This document shows positions 52,498 through 60,563 of a DNA stretch of 64,000 nt, in pieces (the first letter of the stretch is position 1; every line of letters starts with the position of its first letter). A program made the translations under genes and the position numbers. Origin of the DNA: Streptomyces sp. TBY4 (GTDB taxonomy: Bacteria; Actinomycetota; Actinomycetes; Streptomycetales; Streptomycetaceae); the NCBI RefSeq assembly GCF_024213195.1, contig NZ_JANAVF010000004.1, positions 372,001 to 436,000 on the forward strand. Direction: 5' to 3'. The notes beneath the pieces were generated by a model. The model was given only the letters and a program-made list of their open reading frames with translations. It was not told the origin of the DNA and ran no database searches.

Positions 52498-52841
52498 CGC
52501 TCGGCCCTCCCGGCCGCTTGCTGGGCGGCCTCGTACGAGGTGTGGCCGACGCGGTGCCGGGCCTCGGTGAGCCAGCGGTCCCGGAGGCGCTGCGACAGCC
52601 AGCGATGAAGCAGGCCGGGGCCGGACTCGGAGAGGAGGCGTCGAACGTCGGGAGACCGCTCGGCGCAGACGAGGACGGCCTCTTGGAAGGCGTCGTCGTA
52701 CTCCAGGGTCAGTCCGTAGTCGCGAGCGAAGCCGCGGGCCACGGCCTTGGCCACGCTGTCGACCTGCGGCTCGGCAAGCACGGACCAGTCGACTGCTGTA
52801 GGGGCTTCGGCTGATTCGAGATCGGCGAGACTCAGGCTCAT
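52494..52841 (-). CDS. sigma-70 region 2-like protein
   Basis: A 115-residue protein. The segment LEYDDAFQEAVLVCAER followed by LLHRWLSQRLRDRWLTEARHR resembles sigma-70 region 2 (DDxxQE helix, then the basic helix that binds the -10 element). There is no region 4. Its stop overlaps the start of the region 4-like gene, and its own ATG overlaps the phosphoesterase stop (ATGA). Confidence 0.55.
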   Translation of the reverse strand: MSLSLADLESAEAPTAVDWSVLAEPQVDSVAKAVARGFARDYGLTLEYDDAFQEAVLVCAERSPDVRRLLSESGPGLLHRWLSQRLRDRWLTEARHRVGHTSYEAAQQAAGRAER

Positions 52842-54031
52842 CGGACCACCTCCTTGACCGGCACCTGGCCATCCTTGGTCACCATGACCGTCAGGCCGGG
52901 TGCCCCGACCGTGCCGGTGCGGTGGCGCCACCACGTCGACTCGGACTCCATGGCCGGCACCTGGACGAACGTCCGGGGGCCGTCGGTGTCGATCAGTTCG
53001 TGGTGGAGATGTCCAGCCAGGAGCAGATCAGCCGTGTGCATGGCGGACGCCTTGTTGAAGGACTGGCCCTTCCACCATTCGAAGTGACGGCCGGCACGCC
53101 ACTGATGACCGTGGGCGTGTGCCACCACGGTGCCCGAGCAGTCCACGACGACCGTGAGTTCGTCCGAGTCCGGCACGTAGATCTCGACGTGGGCGAAGTC
53201 TCGGCCAGCGAGCGCCAGGGCCTCACTGACGGAGATCAGGGCCTCTGTGTCGTGGGAGTCGTCATACCGGGTCACGCCCTTGCCGCCTGGCCGTACGGCC
53301 TCACCGTGATTGCCGGGTACGGCCACGACCGTGAGGCGGGAGACGAGGGGTGCAAGCTTCACGATGGCGTAGGCCATCAGGCGGCGAGTAAGGCGGATCT
53401 GCTCGGTCAGGGTGAGCGGGGTCCTCCACACGTTCGCGCCCCCCTGGGACACGAAACCTTCGACGTGATCGCCGAGCCAGGCGAGGTGTACGTGGTCGAT
53501 GGTAAAGCGCTTGCGGTACTCGGAGAGCAGCACGGCAGCTCGGTCGATGCACTCCATCGACCGGCGGAGGGTGCCTTCCGGGCCATCGCCGTCGGCCTTG
53601 CCGAACTGCATGTCGCCAAGGGCGATGACGTAGCTCCACTCACCCTCGGCGCGCTCGGCCAAGCGTACGGGCGGGGTGTAGTTGTCGAAGACCGCGAGCA
53701 GCTCGTCGAGGCTGGGCCGTTCGGCCACGCTGCTCTTGCGCCGACCGAAGTTGAAGCGTGCGGAGACGCCGGTCTCGCCGCCCGGCATCGTCCACTCAGA
53801 CGACCGGAATGCCGTGACCTCCCATTCGGCTGGGTCGAGCTGGTGTGCGCGAAGTACGTCGGCCGCCGTCGATTCGGGGTCGATGCCCTGAGGGCCACGC
53901 ACCGTGACCTCCGCCGCGTCTCCGGCCAGCTCGATCCGTCGGGTGAAGTCCCGTTCGGGGTCGACCTGGCGGGCCGGGAGAGAGGGGCCTACGGGCTTGG
54001 AGAGGAGTTCATCAAGCAGGGTGTCGCTCAA
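52838..54031 (-). CDS. calcineurin-like metallophosphoesterase
   Basis: About 397 residues. The catalytic domain (about 135-375) has IALGDMQFGKADG, HLAWLGDHVEGF, VAVPGNHGEA and the late LLAGHLHHELID with VAHAHGHQWRAG, which supply the Asp, Asn and His metal ligands. The first 130 residues include a beta-rich region of unknown role. Phages of Streptomyces often carry such an enzyme in the replication module, where it may act on nucleic acid ends. The start appears to be a TTG (LSDTLLDELL), just inside the end of the preceding gene. Confidence 0.82.
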   Translation of the reverse strand: MSDTLLDELLSKPVGPSLPARQVDPERDFTRRIELAGDAAEVTVRGPQGIDPESTAADVLRAHQLDPAEWEVTAFRSSEWTMPGGETGVSARFNFGRRKSSVAERPSLDELLAVFDNYTPPVRLAERAEGEWSYVIALGDMQFGKADGDGPEGTLRRSMECIDRAAVLLSEYRKRFTIDHVHLAWLGDHVEGFVSQGGANVWRTPLTLTEQIRLTRRLMAYAIVKLAPLVSRLTVVAVPGNHGEAVRPGGKGVTRYDDSHDTEALISVSEALALAGRDFAHVEIYVPDSDELTVVVDCSGTVVAHAHGHQWRAGRHFEWWKGQSFNKASAMHTADLLLAGHLHHELIDTDGPRTFVQVPAMESESTWWRHRTGTVGAPGLTVMVTKDGQVPVKEVVR

Positions 54032-54245
54032 GGGGGGTCGCCCCTTCCTGGCGCAAGAGGCGCCGGTAGGTACGGATGGTTGAAGCGGAGACCGGGTGCC
54101 CGTGTCGGTGGAGAATCCCGACGAGTTCCTCGGCCGCCGTGTCCTGGAGGAGGTGTCGCTCGAAGGCTTCGCGCTCGCGGCCTTCCAGGGCTTCCCAGAT
54201 CGCAAGCAGGCGGGGGCCGGGGCGTCCCGGCAAAGGGCTCTTCAT
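54012..54245 (-). CDS. small helix-turn-helix protein
   Basis: A 77-residue protein. AEELVGILHRHGHPVSASTI followed by RTYRRLLRQ looks like a helix-turn-helix of the type found in phage DNA-binding proteins. The ATG at 54245 overlaps the stop of the next upstream gene by 4 nt, and its end overlaps the phosphoesterase gene by about 20 nt. Target unknown. Confidence 0.65.
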   Translation of the reverse strand: MKSPLPGRPGPRLLAIWEALEGREREAFERHLLQDTAAEELVGILHRHGHPVSASTIRTYRRLLRQEGATPLERHPA

Positions 54246-54592
54246 GCGGGTTCCTGGTCGAGCTGTTCGACGGCGGCCGTTGCCAGTGCGGCCACCTGGA
54301 TAAGTCCGGAGCGGGCGGTCACCGTGTCCGCTGAGGCGATGGCTGTATTGAGTGCGGCCAGGAGCTCGGCGTCCCAACCGGGGTGGTCGGCCAGTGAGCG
54401 GGCGAAGGCGATTTCGGCCCAGCGATCGGCTTCCCGGCGGTAGTGCAGTCGGGCGCGGTCGGGCCGGAGCCCTCCGCCCAGTGGGCGGCCCTCGTCGGGG
54501 AGCACCTTGCGCTCGGCCCTCACCTCGGCCAGCACTGCGGCGGTCGGGTCTAGCCTGCGGGGCTGTCGCTTCACGGTGGTCTTCTCGGTCAC
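54242..54592 (-). CDS. phage hypothetical protein, 116 residues
   Basis: A basic N-terminus (VKRQPRRLDPTAAVLAEVRA) is followed by YRREADRWAEIAFARSLADH and an Ala-rich helical end. No recognised domain. It starts with a GTG overlapping the Toprim gene stop (GTGA) and ends 4 nt inside the next gene. The position, between primase and other replication genes, suggests an accessory role. Confidence 0.6.
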   Translation of the reverse strand: MTEKTTVKRQPRRLDPTAAVLAEVRAERKVLPDEGRPLGGGLRPDRARLHYRREADRWAEIAFARSLADHPGWDAELLAALNTAIASADTVTARSGLIQVAALATAAVEQLDQEPA

Positions 54593-55257
54593 TTGGCCTT
54601 CTCCTCTGCGAGCAGGTCGTATAGGGCTTGGGCGCCTCCGGCCTTGTAGGTCTCGGTCACGTCGCCAACGTGTAGTCGGACGCCCGCAGCGGAGCGCAGA
54701 GACCGGGTGACCTTGGCGGTGAGGCGGGCGCCGGCATCGTCCGGGTCGGACCACACCCAGACGCGGGAGAAGCCCGCGAGCATGCGGCGGTGCCGGCCGA
54801 AGAACATCTCGACGCCGGGAGCACCTGCGGAGTGCCAGCCGATCTTCCGGAGGATGATCCGGTCGAGTTCGCCTTCGCCGAGGTGGATCTCCTCCCCGGC
54901 CTGGTGGATGGAGTCGACGCCGTAGATCCTCGGAGGGTCGCCGGGCATCGTGTTGTACTTGCCGTGCCCCAGGGCCCGGTGGTCGTGCTCCTCCAAGCAC
55001 CGGAAGCGGATGGTCACGGTGTGCCCGTCGTGGGCGAGGTAGGGGATGGCTAGCATTCCGCGGTAGCGGCCGTGGCCGGGCAGGGGGTCAGTGACGACGC
55101 CAAGCCGGTACGTATCCACCTCCTCCTCGCCGATCCCTCGATCGGCCAGGTACCGGGCGGCGTCCGCCGTAAGAGCTGCCTGATAGGTGCTCGTCGCCTC
55201 CTCCAGCATCGTCCGCTGGGAGGCCGAGAGAGGCCGCAAGGGTTCGCGCTCCGACAA
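54589..55257 (-). CDS. Toprim-domain primase subunit
   Basis: A 222-residue protein. ALTADAARYLADRGIGEEEV and YRGMLAIPYLAHDG are typical of the region after the zinc finger in DnaG-like phage primases. The Toprim domain (about 120-220) has the catalytic Glu in HLGEGELDRI and the metal-binding VWVWSDPDDAG. The TTG start at 55257 lies inside the zinc-finger gene in a different frame, a 170-nt overlap. Together the two would make one primase. Confidence 0.8.
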   Translation of the reverse strand: MSEREPLRPLSASQRTMLEEATSTYQAALTADAARYLADRGIGEEEVDTYRLGVVTDPLPGHGRYRGMLAIPYLAHDGHTVTIRFRCLEEHDHRALGHGKYNTMPGDPPRIYGVDSIHQAGEEIHLGEGELDRIILRKIGWHSAGAPGVEMFFGRHRRMLAGFSRVWVWSDPDDAGARLTAKVTRSLRSAAGVRLHVGDVTETYKAGGAQALYDLLAEEKAK

Positions 55258-55495
55258 AGCTGGTGCTCTCCTTCTGCATGATCAACGTGTATGAATCGCC
55301 GCCCTGGCCGCAGCTATGGCACTTCCACAGGCCCTTGTTCTCGTCCACCGAGCACGAGGGGGTGCGGTCCTCGTGCAAGGGGCACGCGACCATGCCGGTT
55401 CGGGTCATCGAGACCCCGTAGTGCTCCAAGACGGCCACCAGGTCGGGCCTCGGCTGATCTCCGTCGTCATGCCGGCCGATGTCGCGGAGTCTCAT
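55088..55495 (-). CDS. CHC2-type zinc-finger primase subunit
   Basis: A 135-residue protein. The zinc site is ACPLHEDRTPSC followed by KCHSCGQGG, the C-x2-H...C-x2-C pattern of DnaG primases, preceded by DLVAVLEHYGVSM. The C-terminal 40 residues are Gly/Arg-rich and end in YVPAWRRH, resembling the tail of stand-alone zinc-finger proteins of actinophages. The last 170 nt overlap the Toprim gene in another frame. Confidence 0.82.
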   Translation of the reverse strand: MRLRDIGRHDDGDQPRPDLVAVLEHYGVSMTRTGMVACPLHEDRTPSCSVDENKGLWKCHSCGQGGDSYTLIMQKESTSFVGARTLAASLGLPADDAGGGDEHLSGSSYGGRRPVPGRSRDRRGGGGYVPAWRRH

Positions 55496-55635
55496 GCGAC
55501 CCTCCGTCCACGGAAGTGGGCGGCGTGCCTGTCCCACCCCAGGTCGTCGAGGCCATCCGGCTCCGGCTCACCCAGCAGGTCGGCAAGCTCACGGGCGAGA
55601 CGACGATGCTCGGCCACCTCCTCGAACTGCCTCAT
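55492..55635 (-). CDS. small hypothetical protein, 47 residues
   Basis: Begins MRQFEEVAEHRRLARELADL, strongly helical, then LGWDRHAAHFRGRR. It overlaps both neighbours by 4 nt (ATGA on each side), which fixes the frame and supports it being translated. Unknown function. Confidence 0.55.
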   Translation of the reverse strand: MRQFEEVAEHRRLARELADLLGEPEPDGLDDLGWDRHAAHFRGRRVA

Positions 55636-56015
55636 CGGTCGGCCTCGCCCGGGAGGCCGAAATACTCGGCAACCGTCGTGAGTACGTAGGCCTCCCGCCA
55701 ACTCGCCCCACGGCGGCGGACGATGGCCACCGCATCAACGTCTGCTGGGGCCAGTCCACGATGGCGGGCGTAGTTGTCCCGCTCGCGCTGGGCCTCACGT
55801 ACGAACACGCTGGGCTTGAAGGTGGCGTTCTTCGCCTCGATGATGAGAGGGCGCCCGCCAGGCCGCCGGACGATGTGATCGCCTTCGTCGTCCTTGCCGG
55901 TGAGGCGGAGGCGCTCGATGTCGAAGCCTGCTTCCCGAAGGCGATCTCGAAGCTCGGACTCCCAGTCGGCTCCTCGCCGCCGGTTCCGGCGGTTTCGCGC
56001 TGCTACGTCAGTCAA
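55632..56015 (-). CDS. Holliday-junction-resolvase-like / VRR-NUC-like nuclease
   Basis: A 127-residue protein of the PD-(D/E)XK type: ADWESELRDRLREAGFDIER has the first Glu, KDDEGDHIVRRPGGRPL the Asp, and IIEAKNATFK the E-x-K. This matches small phage resolvases and restriction-like nucleases. The start is a TTG. It sits between the helicase and primase genes of the replication module. Confidence 0.78.
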   Translation of the reverse strand: MTDVAARNRRNRRRGADWESELRDRLREAGFDIERLRLTGKDDEGDHIVRRPGGRPLIIEAKNATFKPSVFVREAQRERDNYARHRGLAPADVDAVAIVRRRGASWREAYVLTTVAEYFGLPGEADR

Positions 56016-56027
56016 CTCTTACATTCC

Positions 56028-56867
56028 TCACTGTTTCAGGGCGTCGAGAGGGGACCACTGACGTGGTGCGAGCGCGGAGAACCGGGTGATGTCCGGGTGG
56101 CAGCGCAGGGTGGCGTACCGGCGTGCTGTCGGATCGGAGGGCCCCATGCGTTGCTTGATCACGGCGATCCGGTATTCGAGGCTGGACGGGTCCAGTGCGA
56201 CGGAGAGTGACAGCTCCGGTTTCTCGGACAATCCGCCCTTGACTTGATCACGCGACGGTGGCGCCCATGGGTCGCTCTTGGCCTCCCACGACTTGTCGGA
56301 GGCGTGGTGCAGGACAATCACCGTCGCGCCAGTAGCGCGAGCCAGCTCCGTCAGGCCCGACATCACGGCCATCTGCTCCGTGTAGTCCGACTCCGCGTTC
56401 TCGAAGTCCATCAAGTTGTCGAACACCAGGACTTCCGGATAGGCGTCCCAGAGTTCGATGTACGCCTCCAGCTCCTCATCGACGTTCTTCCAGGTGATCG
56501 GGCTACCGAACGAGAACGTGATGCGTGAGCCCGCAAGGGCGGTTAGGTACTCCTCGCGGTGCCGGCCGCCTGCCGCCATGCCCGCCTCGACCATCTCGGT
56601 CGTGTCGCCCGTCGCCATGCTCGCCAGGCGTGAGGAGGCGGTGAAGGCGGACATGTCCGCCGAGAAGTACAGGGTCGGCAAGTTCATCTGGGCGACCCAG
56701 AAGAGGGCCAGGCCCGACTTCTGGGTGCCGGATCGGCCCGCGATCATGATGACCTCGCCCTGGCGTGGGCGGCAGCCGAGGTTGTAGAGGGCCTCGAACG
56801 CGGCAATGCGGGGGAGTTCGCGGCCCGCTTCGGCATGGAGGGTCAGGGACCGTCCAGGGGTGAGCAC
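56028..56867 (-). CDS. RecA/DnaB-like phage replicative ATPase
   Basis: A 279-residue RepA/DnaB-type helicase core. Walker A is IAGRSGTQKSGLAL near residue 45, Walker B is VLVFDNLMDFEN near 133, and TVIVLHHASDKSW with an Arg/Lys-rich RIAVIKQRMGP completes the fold. There is no N-terminal primase or DnaB domain. The start is a GTG with GGAG 9 nt upstream. Confidence 0.85.
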   Translation of the reverse strand: MLTPGRSLTLHAEAGRELPRIAAFEALYNLGCRPRQGEVIMIAGRSGTQKSGLALFWVAQMNLPTLYFSADMSAFTASSRLASMATGDTTEMVEAGMAAGGRHREEYLTALAGSRITFSFGSPITWKNVDEELEAYIELWDAYPEVLVFDNLMDFENAESDYTEQMAVMSGLTELARATGATVIVLHHASDKSWEAKSDPWAPPSRDQVKGGLSEKPELSLSVALDPSSLEYRIAVIKQRMGPSDPTARRYATLRCHPDITRFSALAPRQWSPLDALKQ

Positions 56868-56891
56868 TCGGTCGGCTCCAATCGTGAAGGG

Positions 56892-56921
56892 GGAGGGGGC
56901 GACGGCGAGGCCGCCCCCTCC
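56892..56921 (-). terminator. hairpin ahead of the helicase gene
   Basis: Perfect 10-bp stem GGAGGGGGCG / CGCCCCCTCC with a 10-nt loop, between the 145-residue gene and the helicase gene. It may reduce read-through. Confidence 0.65.
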
Positions 56922-56935
56922 TGCTGGCCGATGCG

Positions 56936-57373
56936 TCAGTCGAAGGTGGGCGCTGCGGTCACCGCGGCCTCGACGGCCTTGTCGCGCTGCTCGGCGTAGG
57001 CGATGACCTGGGCCCGGATCGCCGGATCGTTGACCTGCCGCCACACCCACGCGGGGTGCGCGCCGGGCTTCGTGGGCGGCACCTGGGCGACGGTGACGAG
57101 GACGGCGCTGTCGACCATCGTCTCCAGATCGCGGGCCAGGACGGTCTGCTCGATTCGCATCCCCTTCGAGACCTCGGGTGTCAGCGCAGAGAGCTGCTCC
57201 GGGGTCCGGAAGACGGATACGTCACAAAGTGCGCTGTCCTTGGGGCCGTTGGGGGTGGGGCGCTGTCGCTCCCACGCCGAGACCTCGACGAGGATGGCGA
57301 CGGAGTCGGCCACTTCCTTCGGCTTGAACCAACCGCCGGCCTGCGTCGGGATGCTCTTGAGGTTCAGGGTCAC
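56936..57373 (-). CDS. phage hypothetical protein, 145 residues (possible ssDNA-binding)
   Basis: A 145-residue protein beginning MTLNLKSIPTQAGGWFKPKE, with VAILVEVSAWERQRPTPNGPK and ALCDVSVFR. The beta-rich pattern and position between helicase and RecB-like nuclease recall single-strand-binding proteins in actinophages, but I see no decisive motif. The GTG start overlaps the stop of a 38-residue frame by 1 nt. Confidence 0.6.
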   Translation of the reverse strand: MTLNLKSIPTQAGGWFKPKEVADSVAILVEVSAWERQRPTPNGPKDSALCDVSVFRTPEQLSALTPEVSKGMRIEQTVLARDLETMVDSAVLVTVAQVPPTKPGAHPAWVWRQVNDPAIRAQVIAYAEQRDKAVEAAVTAAPTFD

Positions 57374-57489
57374 TAGTGCTGATCTCCACTCTTTCGGTGA
57401 ACGGGGTACGGGGTGTGGGGGAGGCGGGGCTTCAGCGGCCCGGCGGCGAGGACGACGGCGACAGCCGCGCCGAGAAGGCGGCGACCCAT
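57373..57489 (-). CDS. 38-residue membrane or secreted peptide
   Basis: Begins MGRRLLGAAVAVVLAAGP, a short signal-like hydrophobic stretch, and ends with a basic PVHRKSGDQH. It is held by a TGATG overlap upstream and a TAGTG overlap downstream, so it may be translated. Very small; unknown function. Confidence 0.4.
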   Translation of the reverse strand: MGRRLLGAAVAVVLAAGPLKPRLPHTPYPVHRKSGDQH

Positions 57490-57917
57490 CACGACGCCTG
57501 GAGTGCTCGGCCGCGCGCCTTCCAGGCGTCCATGACGGGCGAATCGCTGAAGGCGGCTTGGTTCGTTGCCCAGAGGCGCCGCAGCTCATCAGCCGTTCGG
57601 CATGCGGCGATCTGCTCCAGGATGGCTGCGGACGGGCTACCCGTGGGGGCCGCCTGCGGTGCTGAAGTCGGTAGCGGGGAGGCCTGCGGGACGACATGCG
57701 CGCCCAGGTCGGACGCGATGAGCTCCGAGCCTCTGGCGAGCTGGCCGACCTCCACCAGAATCTCGTGAAGAGAAAGGGTGGTTACACTCTTGCAATCTAG
57801 CCCGAAGAAGAGGCAGAGCCTTTCGCGGAGGCTGTTCTCGGTGCCGCCGAAGGTAACCTCTGAGGCGCCTGCCCCATATGGGACTTTGATGATGATCGAC
57901 TGACCCTCTTCGGGCAT
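57489..57917 (-). CDS. phage hypothetical protein, 142 residues
   Basis: A beta-rich N-terminal half (QSIIIKVPYGAGASEVTFGG), then LFFGLDCKSVTTLSLHEILV and an Ala/Pro linker, and a helical C-terminal end (ILEQIAACRTADELRRLWAT). The last part resembles the short C-terminal segment of phage recombination proteins. I do not recognise the family. AAGGGAG lies 6 nt before the ATG. Confidence 0.65.
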   Translation of the reverse strand: MPEEGQSIIIKVPYGAGASEVTFGGTENSLRERLCLFFGLDCKSVTTLSLHEILVEVGQLARGSELIASDLGAHVVPQASPLPTSAPQAAPTGSPSAAILEQIAACRTADELRRLWATNQAAFSDSPVMDAWKARGRALQAS

Positions 57918-57971
57918 CGCTGCTCCCTTCACGCGGTCCGGGGACCTCCCCCGGTGCGTAGTTACACTCTA

Positions 57972-58901
57972 TCAAACGATTCGCCGGGCTGAGCTGCCGA
58001 ACTCGGCGAGTGCCCCCCGGGTGGATCGCATGCGGCGGATGTCGCGGGCCAGGAGCGCCGCCTCCCAGCCGACCCGCAGGTCTGCCCAGTACAGGGTGCA
58101 CCTCGCCTCCCCGGCAGGCAGGTGGATGATCACGCCCCAGTCCTGAGATACGCCAGGCGCTTCGGTGTACGCAGCCGCAGCCTCCTCGGCCGGCACCACC
58201 GTCTTTCGCCATGCCGCCAGGGCCTTCTTGTCGCGCCCGTCCACCGGAAAGCGCGTGTGGTCGTAGCGCTCACCATGGGCGTAGACGGCGAGCTGGCTGG
58301 CCATTTTGAGGCCGCCATACTGCACCGATCCGGTCTTCAGGTCGCCGATCAGCAGGCCCTCGAACGGGCGGCCGTCAGGACCTGGGCCCGAGTAGTGCAG
58401 GAGGCGATCGAAGGTGCCACCTACGCCGAGTTCGTCCACGACGACGAACTGTTCGATGGCCACCGTGTCGAAGCCGACAGTCGCCATCTTGTACGCCGCC
58501 ATGTCGGCCAGGTCGCGGTCCGACGCGCCAAGGGGCAGGGGCTCCCCGCGGTCTACGGCCTCGGAGAGCGTGTGCAGATGGGTGCCGTGCTCACGCTTCC
58601 TGTTCGCTCCGGCGAGGCTCACAGCCCGCTCGGTGAGCTCGTCCAGCGCGGCTTTGCCTTCCCGGCTGCCAGGGTCCAACTCTTTCACTCGTGCCACAAG
58701 GGCGGGCTCGCGTGATGCGCCAACGAGGGTCATGCGACCCTTCCAGGCGGTTAGGGCCGACTTGTCCTCAATGCAGTCGATGTACGTGGTCGTCCTCGTC
58801 AACGGCTTCGGAGTCCCGCCGCTCTTGGGTACGACGAGAGGGCGCCCCCATCCGTCACGAGGGACAGCAGGGGCCGGAAGGGCGGTCAGGGTCAGGGGCA
58901 A
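57972..58901 (-). CDS. RecB-like PD-(D/E)XK exonuclease
   Basis: About 309 residues. The catalytic core shows the pattern of RecB/Cas4-type nucleases: GVGGTFDRLLHYSG with the Asp, LLIGDLKTGSVQYGG with the D-x-K, then QLAVYAHG with the Gln/Tyr that follow in this family. The start is uncertain: a TTG at 58901 has GGAG 6 nt upstream and is preferred over the TTG at 58913. A likely recombination exonuclease acting with the neighbouring protein. Confidence 0.78.
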   Translation of the reverse strand: MPLTLTALPAPAVPRDGWGRPLVVPKSGGTPKPLTRTTTYIDCIEDKSALTAWKGRMTLVGASREPALVARVKELDPGSREGKAALDELTERAVSLAGANRKREHGTHLHTLSEAVDRGEPLPLGASDRDLADMAAYKMATVGFDTVAIEQFVVVDELGVGGTFDRLLHYSGPGPDGRPFEGLLIGDLKTGSVQYGGLKMASQLAVYAHGERYDHTRFPVDGRDKKALAAWRKTVVPAEEAAAAYTEAPGVSQDWGVIIHLPAGEARCTLYWADLRVGWEAALLARDIRRMRSTRGALAEFGSSARRIV

Positions 58902-58917
58902 ATCGGGCTCCAAGTGG

Positions 58918-59187
58918 CTAGGCGGCAGTCTGTAGGTAGAGGCGCACGGAGTCGTCCGCAAGCAAGGTCGGCTCGCATTCGTCCTGGTCAAGGAGTCCAA
59001 GGCCGCGCTGCTCGGCGACCTTGAGGATGCGGCGCAGGTGGTCCGGGGCATGGTTGGGGCTGACCGTGATGTGGCAGTCCGACTGGTCCTCGGCGACGTG
59101 CAGGGCGACGCCTGGCAGGTACAGGACTTCGGCCCGCCTGATCGGCTCGGCTTCACACATGGAGACCGCCCCCTGGTCATGCATCAT
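58918..59187 (-). CDS. phage hypothetical protein, 89 residues
   Basis: A small acidic protein with RRAEVLYLPGVALHVAED, CHITVSPNHAPDHLRRIL and an end rich in Leu and Asp. First gene of the long minus-strand early operon. AAGGGG lies 7 nt before the ATG. Not recognised. Confidence 0.65.
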   Translation of the reverse strand: MMHDQGAVSMCEAEPIRRAEVLYLPGVALHVAEDQSDCHITVSPNHAPDHLRRILKVAEQRGLGLLDQDECEPTLLADDSVRLYLQTAA

Positions 59188-59509
59188 CCGACGGCCCCTT
59201 TCCCCGTGCCGGCGCTTCCCCGCGCCGGACTGTCGAACGTTCGTGCGAGCCTAGATCCTGCCCGCAGGGTGACCCTTTGGTCAACCCTTGCAAACCGTAC
59301 TGGACTCTGAGGTTCCGGCCCGAGTGATTTAGGACGCTTTCTAGGAATTGAAACAGCCTTTCATTTCGCCGTGTGAAATGAGCGCGGTCTCGTTTCATCA
59401 CGTGAAACGAGAATCGGCGTCGACTCGTTTCGCCACGTGAAATGACGAGACGAATCCTTCTGGGGCGCACATAAGGTGGTCGATACAGCTAACCCAGCAA
59501 AGGATCAAC
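59188..59509. promoter_or_regulatory. divergent control region of the element
   Basis: A 322-bp gene-free region between the early operon (leftward) and the oxidoreductase gene (rightward). It is less GC-rich than its surroundings and holds the three inverted repeats described separately. It is the likely switch region of the element. Confidence 0.55.
59362..59444. promoter_or_regulatory. three related operators, YRTTTC-N7-GAAAYG
   Basis: Sites at 59362-59380 (CATTTC/GAAATG), 59391-59409 (CGTTTC/GAAACG) and 59426-59444 (CGTTTC/GAAATG), all with a 7-bp spacer ending in GT. Site 2 is extended to a perfect CTCGTTTCA/TGAAACGAG dyad. The centres are 29 and 35 bp apart. Confidence 0.75.
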
Positions 59510-60460
59510 ATGCGCGCGATTGTGATGTCTCAGGCCGGCGGACCGGAGGTGCTCCGAGAGCTGGAGGTCCCGGATCCGAGGCCCATCGCAGGCCACCACG
59601 TGGTGACCGTGTCGCGGTCTGGCGTCAACTACGCCGACGTTCATGTGCGGCAGGGTGACTATCTGGCGCAGGTTGAGTACCCGATCATCCCCGGCAACGA
59701 AGTCATGGGGACGCTGGCCGACGGCCGCCGCGTGGTCGCCCTTTGCCAGGGCGGCGGCTATGCCGAGAAGGCCCTCGTGCGCCGCCTCCTGACCTGGGAT
59801 GTTCCGGATGAGGTCAGCGACGAGCAGGCTGTGGCTCTGACCCTCCAGGGACAGTCCGCGTGGCATCTGCTGCATTCCGTGATCAGGATCACCAAGGGGG
59901 ATTCGGTCCTGGTGCCGGCCGCGGCCGGTGGTGTCGGGTCCCTCGCTGTGCAGCTCGCGAAACTTGCAGGTGCCCGAGTCGTCGCCCTGGCGGGAGGCCC
60001 GGCAAAGGTCGAGCTGGTTCGCGCTCTGGGCGCCGACGTCGTCCTGGACTCGTCCTGGACGGAGAGCCTCACGGCTCGCATCATCGAAGCCAATGAGGGC
60101 CCCGTGTCGTGTGCGCTGGAGATGACGGGGGGCGAGGTTTTCGACTCAACTCTCGCTGCTCTCGCCCCTCGTGGTCGCATGGCCGTCTATGGATGCGTGT
60201 CGGGGGAGCGGCGTTCACCATCCATCACGGACCTCATGCAGAAGTCGCAGTCCGTATCGGGATTCTGGCTGCCGAACCTTTACGGCGTGCGCTACGCCCT
60301 GCGCGACTCGATGGCCGCCCTGTTCGCGGCCACGGCGCGCGGAGATCTGCGCCCTGTCGTAGGCACCTGCTACAACAGTGATGAGGCAGCGAGGGCGCAC
60401 ATGGATCTTGAGGCCAGACTGACGACGGGCAAGGTAATGATCAAGCAAACTCGGCAGTAA
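59510..60460 (+). CDS. zinc-binding dehydrogenase family quinone oxidoreductase
   Basis: A 316-residue medium-chain dehydrogenase/reductase of the quinone oxidoreductase type. SGVNYADVHVRQGDY and PIIPGNEVMG lie in the catalytic domain; the NADPH-binding VLVPAAAGGVGSLAVQLAKL (about 135-155) follows. The structural zinc cysteines are absent, as in QOR. Reaction likely reduction of a quinone or enone. AAAGGA precedes the ATG. It has its own terminator and sits downstream of the triple operator. Confidence 0.9.
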   Translation: MRAIVMSQAGGPEVLRELEVPDPRPIAGHHVVTVSRSGVNYADVHVRQGDYLAQVEYPIIPGNEVMGTLADGRRVVALCQGGGYAEKALVRRLLTWDVPDEVSDEQAVALTLQGQSAWHLLHSVIRITKGDSVLVPAAAGGVGSLAVQLAKLAGARVVALAGGPAKVELVRALGADVVLDSSWTESLTARIIEANEGPVSCALEMTGGEVFDSTLAALAPRGRMAVYGCVSGERRSPSITDLMQKSQSVSGFWLPNLYGVRYALRDSMAALFAATARGDLRPVVGTCYNSDEAARAHMDLEARLTTGKVMIKQTRQ

Positions 60461-60519
60461 CATCGATCTCTAAGTCTGCACTTCGCACAGGCGCAGACTT
60501 GAGACCACAGGTATTCGCG

Positions 60520-60549
60520 GCGCCGCCCAGGGAGGCGGCGCTGCGTTTT
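60520..60549 (+). terminator. terminator of the oxidoreductase gene
   Basis: GCGCCGCC / GGCGGCGC stem (60520-60527 with 60534-60541) followed by TGCGTTTTG. A weaker 8-bp hairpin (60472-60479/60493-60500) precedes it. The next start is at 60564. Confidence 0.75.
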
Positions 60550-60563
60550 GTTCAGGGGAAGCA

